From contig CM022670.1 of assembly GCA_012295275.1 (NCBI GenBank), forward strand, positions 29,591,938 to 29,655,937: a stretch of 64,000 nucleotides of DNA. Direction: 5' to 3'. Numbering within the stretch: position 1 is the first letter of the stretch; each line of letters starts with the position of its first letter. The notes beneath the pieces are model-generated. The model had not been told where the DNA came from and did not search any database. It saw nothing but the letters and a program-made list of their open reading frames with translations. This document shows positions 58,420 to 64,000 of this stretch, piece after piece. Both the position numbers and the translations under genes were made by a program. The stretch comes from Chrysomallon squamiferum. Taxonomy: Eukaryota; Mollusca; Gastropoda; Neomphalida; Peltospiridae.

Positions 58420-60189
58420 TTATATGCCGTCCCAAAACATATAAACTGCCCAGTATACAATGTTAAAGCCTATGAAGATTCCAGGGAAGACATATCTAGA
58501 TATTTTGTCACATCGTCTTGCTTTCTGGCGCATAATGGCTGTTCTTGAAAAACCTGGTCTTCGACTTCCAAGAGGTCGATGATGTTTCTCTCCTCCGACA
58601 TGATTCTGAAATTAAATAATTAAAATAAATAAATAAATGGCACTTCCGATTTAGATATTTTGCATATTTTAAGAATAGTTTTTAATCTCTATATTATGGC
58701 CTAATCGTTTCAGAACCCTCTCACTCCAGCCCGTAACCAATAAACAGGATTATAAAAAGGAGTTATATGCTTCCTTCACTGTTCGAAGTGCTTATAACAG
58801 GAAAGAAGAATATTTTAAAATTATTTAATGATGCGCTCAATACATTTATGATTTTATAGTATCGGACATATGGTTAAGAACAATTCAGAATATGGGACAA
58901 GAAACCTAATGCCGTCACTTTGGACTGCTCATTCCAATTAATAACAAGGATCATTTTATATTATATCCTATTTCTTTCTTTAGTTTTTTATATTTTTTAT
59001 TTTTTATTTTTTTTTATTTTGTACTTTTATTATTATTATTATTATTATTTCGACCAGTTATGGAGCTCTGGCTGAAAGAGAAATAATTCAATTGGTTCAC
59101 GACCCAACAACATACATCTACTCCCGTTTGAAAAAGCGTCTTTGGTCAAATACACAATAAACCAAAATGAATGGCAACAACAGATTTCCTTCCTCTTATT
59201 ACTACTACACAAAAAATGTACGTCTAATAATTGTTAATATTAAAATGAACTAAACTTTCGTTAAACCTTCCATAACTTTTCAGCATCAGTATAGTCCGGT
59301 TGAATTAATTCCAAAATTACCTTTGTAACATATATCTGTGATTTAGCCAGAAAAAAAATATTAACGCATCAACTTTGTCAAATTTGCTTTGGTCTTTAAT
59401 AATTAAATACCTAATGCTTGAATACGTACAAGTTAGCTCCCTTGAATAGTAACGCGTGCTAAAAATAATAATATGAAGAAAATGTGTACCTTATTTTTAG
59501 GTCCAAGTAAACATATATTCATTTTTAAATAGTAATGTGATAACTTTAATAAAATAATATTACGCTAAATGTTTTTAAATATCCATTGATTAACAATAAT
59601 ATTCTGGACAGGAATCCAGTATTAGTCATTAAGTTGAGAACTTACAAATAAAATTGTCATAAATGTTTCTAAATAACTTTATTTTCTGATATAAAATACA
59701 TAAGAAGAGTCATACATACTGTTTGATGATACAATTATTTTTTTTATTTAACTGATTACAGTCATTAAAATCTAAAAGTTATTAGGACTATGAACAGTTC
59801 AGAATGTATACAAAAACTATCTGAATCGCAGATCTTCGCCAAATTAATTTAAATTCCAATACGTAAAACTGTATATGACTTTATCAGCCACTTGTAAAAT
59901 TTACGATAACGTACACTTGCTGTTATACCTTACGTTTAGGAAAAATTATTTGTAGTAATAAATGAATTTACTTGAAGTATGCCAAATGCACGATGGCTTT
60001 TTGTTCGAACACCATTTTAAATAAAATATTGACAATGTATGCAATTCTTATTTTCTTGCAGGTCGGTTCATTCTACATTCAGCTAAAAATGTTTGCTATT
60101 TTTAATACTGTAATTGCTATTCTGTAAAAAAAACCCAAAAACCTATGTTTTATTTATTTGTTTTTGTTCTTTCTTATTCTTGTTCTTAT

Positions 60190-60256
<67 letters not shown>

Positions 60257-62847
60257 GCTGTATCTGAAATATTAATTTTATTTGGAGGATTTTTCCAAAA
60301 ACTGTTGTTTTTAAGTCTTTGTTAGCTATCTGTGATGAATAAAACCAAATTCAAAGTATATATATATATATGTTAATGCGACTACAAAGAAACAGAACTT
60401 ACCTCTGTTTTAGATGCTGAGTTTTCTTCCTCTATTGGATCTGGAGTCGTGTTTTCATTGATAGTTTGTCGACGACGTTCTACCCTAGACATGACGTTCA
60501 CATATGCAAATTCTAGTAGGGCAGCAAATACGAAAAAAAGGCACATTGCCATCCATACGTCGATAGCTGTGACATAAGACACACGTGGGAGATTTACACG
60601 TGAGCTGGAACTCTGGGTAGTCATGGTGAGGACTGTTAAGAGACCCAGTGAAATTCGAGCAGGCACGGCGTCGATATCTAACCAGAAAGAAACCCAAGAG
60701 AGGATCACTATGAGGACGCTAGGAACATAAACCTGGGCGACGAAATATCCATAGCTGCGTGAAAGATGGAACGTCACACCAATACATGCAAAGTTGCCTT
60801 GAATTTAAAAGATATTAATTAGAAAATATTTATATTTAAAAAAAAAAAAAAATCATTACATACTAAAAATAACATACCAGATTATAATGACATTTTGTGA
60901 CGTTATTATTATTATTATTATTATTGGTAGTAGCTGTAGAATAAGTAGGAGTAGTAGTTGGTGGTGGCCTTGGTGGCATTGGTGGTGATAATAGTAAAAT
61001 TGGTTGTAGTCATATTATTATTATTATGGCAGTTTATTTTGTTGTTGTTGTTGTTGTTGTTGTTATAGTAGTAGAGTAGTAGTGAGGCATATTCATGTAC
61101 ACGGACGACAGTTATAGACATCGTAGCCATTACTGGTGATAAGAAAAACACAAATCTCTCATCATTACATACCAGAAACATAGGACTTGGTACAGTCGCC
61201 GGATTCCCAGCTTGTAAGTTTAAACTGTGGAAGAGATAAATCGTCTCGTTTAATAACTGGCTCAACATCCCATTTAAATTCCACATTCTTCAACGAATAA
61301 CCATCTGAAATAAGAAGAAAATATCCCATTATAAACTATTCTCGCTTTCCAGTAATATTACTGAAACCATATAATGGATAATCGGCATTTTTCGTGTGTC
61401 TGTATGTGATTATTGATTATTGTTATAAATTAATTGTCTTTTATATTTTTCTTTATTTATTCGTCTGTTGGAATTTAAAAATTAGATTTTATTTATATAT
61501 TTATTTTAGTCTTTATTTGTTTCTTTGCTTAAACTAAATTTATTTTATCTTGTTTTATTTTTTATTATTTTATTTTACTTGCTTACAACTTTCCAGATGA
61601 ATAAAACATGTCTGTTCGTCGAATGGATATTTTTGTAACTGCATATCACAGCTAAGCGTCATAGACACCCTGTAAAAAATAAACAAAATCCATCAGAAAT
61701 CAATTAACAATGTAGTATGCATATATGTATGTATTATGTCTGTATATATGTATGCATATGTATGTATTTATGTAAGTATGTATACGTATGCAGGTATGTA
61801 TATTTATGTATGTATGTATATGTGAACACGTAATTATGTTTGTTTCAGTCTATGTGCGTATGTCTGTACGAATGAATACATATTTACTCAAAGGTACCAC
61901 ATTTCATTTAATATAAATAGATTTTATTTGTTTTGGTGATACGAGAGAGAAACGCAAATGAATTAGATGCAAACAGGAGAGCACATGTCATGGTCTTCAG
62001 TCAGTAGAGCAATACAAAAATTCCTTTCAAGCCTTCTTTTTTTATGTGTGTGTTAAAACATATTTTACATAGGTAAAGTAAAAAGGAAACCGTGAACTGA
62101 TAGCTTAAACTTTGACAATAATATATTTACATTAGCTAATTTATTTTGTTACACATGCACACTAAAAAGAAAAAAATGGCAGAAAAATATTATTAAAATG
62201 CGATTGTTGTAGTGCTGACAAGTGTTAGTTTCATGTTTAATAAATCAGTTTTTTAAAAGTATATTTAAAGTACATTTAGAATATTTGTTTACCACACTGA
62301 TCGTAAGATAAAAACAATCATGTTGAGCCATTGTGAAAATAGTGTTTCCTCGTTAGAAATATTATTAGTGTTTGCCAAATAACATTTCTATGAATGAGAA
62401 CATTCATAACACAGTTGATTGCACGTAACAGAAATCTTACATCCTATCCCAATAACTGTATATCTTGTTACGTGACCGATGTGTTCATTCTGCGCATGGT
62501 AATCTAATTCACATACCTAATACTCGGTTAGTTATATCAAACTTTTGAACCCTTCACACGACACTGTCGTAATAATTAACAACGATATTCGACATCTGCA
62601 TAATAATATATTCTACATACCTGATACTGTAAAATATAGTTCCATTAGGATAAATGTGCATGAGTTTATTCGGCACTGTTATATCATGAAAGGAAGCCTT
62701 CTTTTCATTGCTGAAGAAAAGATCTGGAACCCAGATATTAGACATTATCCGTGTGTCAAGTTCCAGTGCTTCGACATTACTCAAATGTTGGTAAGCTAAG
62801 CGACGATCCTGCCATTTTTGTCGCAGAAAGATACTAATAGAATAGTC
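58420..62847 (-). CDS. Glycine-receptor-like Cys-loop anion channel, 3' five exons (5' end beyond window)
   Basis: Exons in transcript order: 62847-62621, 61669-61587, 61304-61173, 60797-60403, 58605-58420. Phases agree; 340 residues are visible. The first visible exon begins [12 protein letters not shown] at the boundary where vertebrate GLRA genes also split, so signal peptide and N-terminus are missing. Seen in order: [13 protein letters not shown], the 13-residue Cys-loop ([15 protein letters not shown]), a second Cys pair ([12 protein letters not shown]) typical of the GlyR/GluCl branch, TM1, the pore helix [19 protein letters not shown] with the PAR signature of anion selectivity, TM3, a short intracellular loop, and TM4 ([19 protein letters not shown]) ending at TAA. 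It should be a postsynaptic or sensory chloride channel subunit. The agonist cannot be read off. Confidence 0.92.
60192..60255 (+). repeat. Poly-T run of 64 bases
   Basis: Homopolymer in the last intron of the channel gene (poly-A in the sense orientation). Its length may be imprecise in the assembly. Confidence 0.9.
60317..60347 (+). repeat. 31-bp inverted repeat partner of 57140-57170
   Basis: See the partner entry. It lies about 60 bp past the poly-T run in the last intron of the channel gene. Confidence 0.75.
61721..61830 (+). repeat. (ATGT)n-type microsatellite
   Basis: Imperfect ATGT/ATGC units in the intron between the first two visible channel exons. Confidence 0.85.
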
Positions 62848-64000
62848 CTGTGAAATGAAACATGTGCTGTTACCAATAACTTTATTTACTGAACATAACG
62901 CTAAATCAAAATTAAAGATTACTGTTCAATTTATTTCACGATAAAAAGACCAAACTCATCTGAAGATGAGGACAGTGATGTTATTCATTTCGACAATTAT
63001 TTAATATTTGTTATGATTTTATAGCAATAGCTAAAACAGTTGAATAAGCCGTTTTAAAATATGAAGAAAATTTAAAAATTAGTAAAACAAAAAAAGAATG
63101 AAGTATAAAACTGGTGTCAGACCCGTTATCCGGCTTCCAGAGAACCGGAATTAGAACTGTTTTAATTTGTCTCTTTTAAATATAGATTCGTTCTTAACTG
63201 TTCTTTTTTAAAATTGTTGTCTTAAGTATGTGAAGGTAGCCTCCTATTTACGACCGGGTTCTGACCGAATGGACGCAATTCTGAATTTATTTAAGCTTCG
63301 ATATTTGTTTATGAACATTTTATTATCTGGCATTTTCTGTTTCTCCCAGATAGCATAATCATTTTTATCTTTTATTTCTATATTCCTTTCTTCTTTTCTT
63401 TTCTTTCTTTGTTCTTCGGACGGATGTAAGTAGGGGTCTAACTGTAGTAAATCGGGGTTTATAAAATAGGAAAATCCAGAAATCTGAGGCGCTCCAATTC
63501 AGTACAAAAAACAAAATTATGTAACTAAAATACTGTAAGGCTTGAAAGCCTCCAGCCCTCCTTTCAGGTATAATGATATATCCCAAACTCATTCCACTGT
63601 GTCAGTTCTGTTATGGTACCAATTATACTAACGACATTCTGATAATCAAAATCTGCTTCACTACTTCGTTACTGTATTAATGAAACGATATTTACTGTTA
63701 CTGCAGTAATACTGGTTATAAATGTAGCAGATTCATCTTGGTTACGATCATTTTTATAACAGTCACCGTCGTAAAATAGTGATTATTCCTTGGTCTAAAT
63801 ACAATTAAAATTCAGTCCTTTTCTGCTTACACTGGTTAAATATTATCTTTAATTTATTCATTTGACAGTATGTAACGACCGAGGAGATCTTAGATAAAAA
63901 TAACAGATAAGTAAACAAGTAGTCTACCAGTATTTTCTTAAGCCAAATTAAATAATAACAGTTTACAAAAAACAGTTACCAATGCCGTCTACTGCAAGAC
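62848..64000. other. Intron of the channel gene running off the window
   Basis: No upstream channel exon with a phase-0 donor was found. A weakly similar frame near 63600-63660 (minus; VVSIIGTITEL) lacks a suitable donor. The block at 63400-63600 resembles inserted repeat DNA. Confidence 0.5.

Noticed and set aside
63595-63660. Possible upstream channel exon (VVSIIGTITEL)
   Set aside because: Superficially like the segment preceding DYSISIF, but it lacks a phase-0 GT donor and continues into unrelated sequence.

Overview
This is an AT-rich eukaryotic nuclear window. It has long introns with canonical GT-AG splice sites, abundant microsatellites, a tRNA-type SINE, miniature DNA transposons and decayed transposase pieces. 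Gene content (VNX1-type cation/H+ exchanger, sushi-domain proteins, UTP18, a glycine-receptor-like anion channel) and repeat style point to a lophotrochozoan, most likely a cephalopod mollusc; the species is an inference. Most genes were rebuilt by hand from splice sites, reading-frame phase and family recall. No transcript or database search was available.

Layout. (1) 200-985: 3'-terminal exon of an unidentified gene, + strand. (2) 1270-11205: a large inverted duplication with ~2.56-kb arms (1270-3830 and 8640-11205). The right arm is part of a 20-coding-exon CAX/VNX1-like cation:proton exchanger gene (4886-17585, +). The left arm carries four complete exons of that gene in reverse orientation. 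(3) 17.6-30.0 kb: gene-poor and repeat-rich, with a hairpin, a SINE, a ~2.8-kb near-perfect palindrome centred at ~24.53 kb, a pogo/Tigger-style miniature element, a 42-bp minisatellite and a hAT-like end. (4) 30025-34576 (+): secreted protein with two cysteine-rich modules, two sushi (CCP) domains and a PAN/apple-like C-terminus. (5) 35099-42714 (-): complete UTP18, 13 coding exons, including one GC-AG intron. (6) 45450-56122 (+): a paralogue of the secreted sushi protein, with the same two N-terminal modules, seven CCP domains, a Ser/Thr/Pro stalk, one transmembrane helix and a short tail. (7) 58420-62847 (-): the 3' five exons of a Cys-loop anion channel of glycine-receptor type; its 5' exons lie beyond the window.

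The two sushi genes flank the housekeeping UTP18 gene and share exon order and phase (all phase 1-1), so they look like a local duplication followed by exon gain or loss. They are plausible recognition or adhesion molecules. The exchanger, UTP18 and channel genes have no evident functional link to them. The most unusual structures are the inverted exon duplication in the exchanger locus, the 24.5-kb palindrome, and a repeat present in opposite orientations in the equivalent intron of both sushi paralogues.
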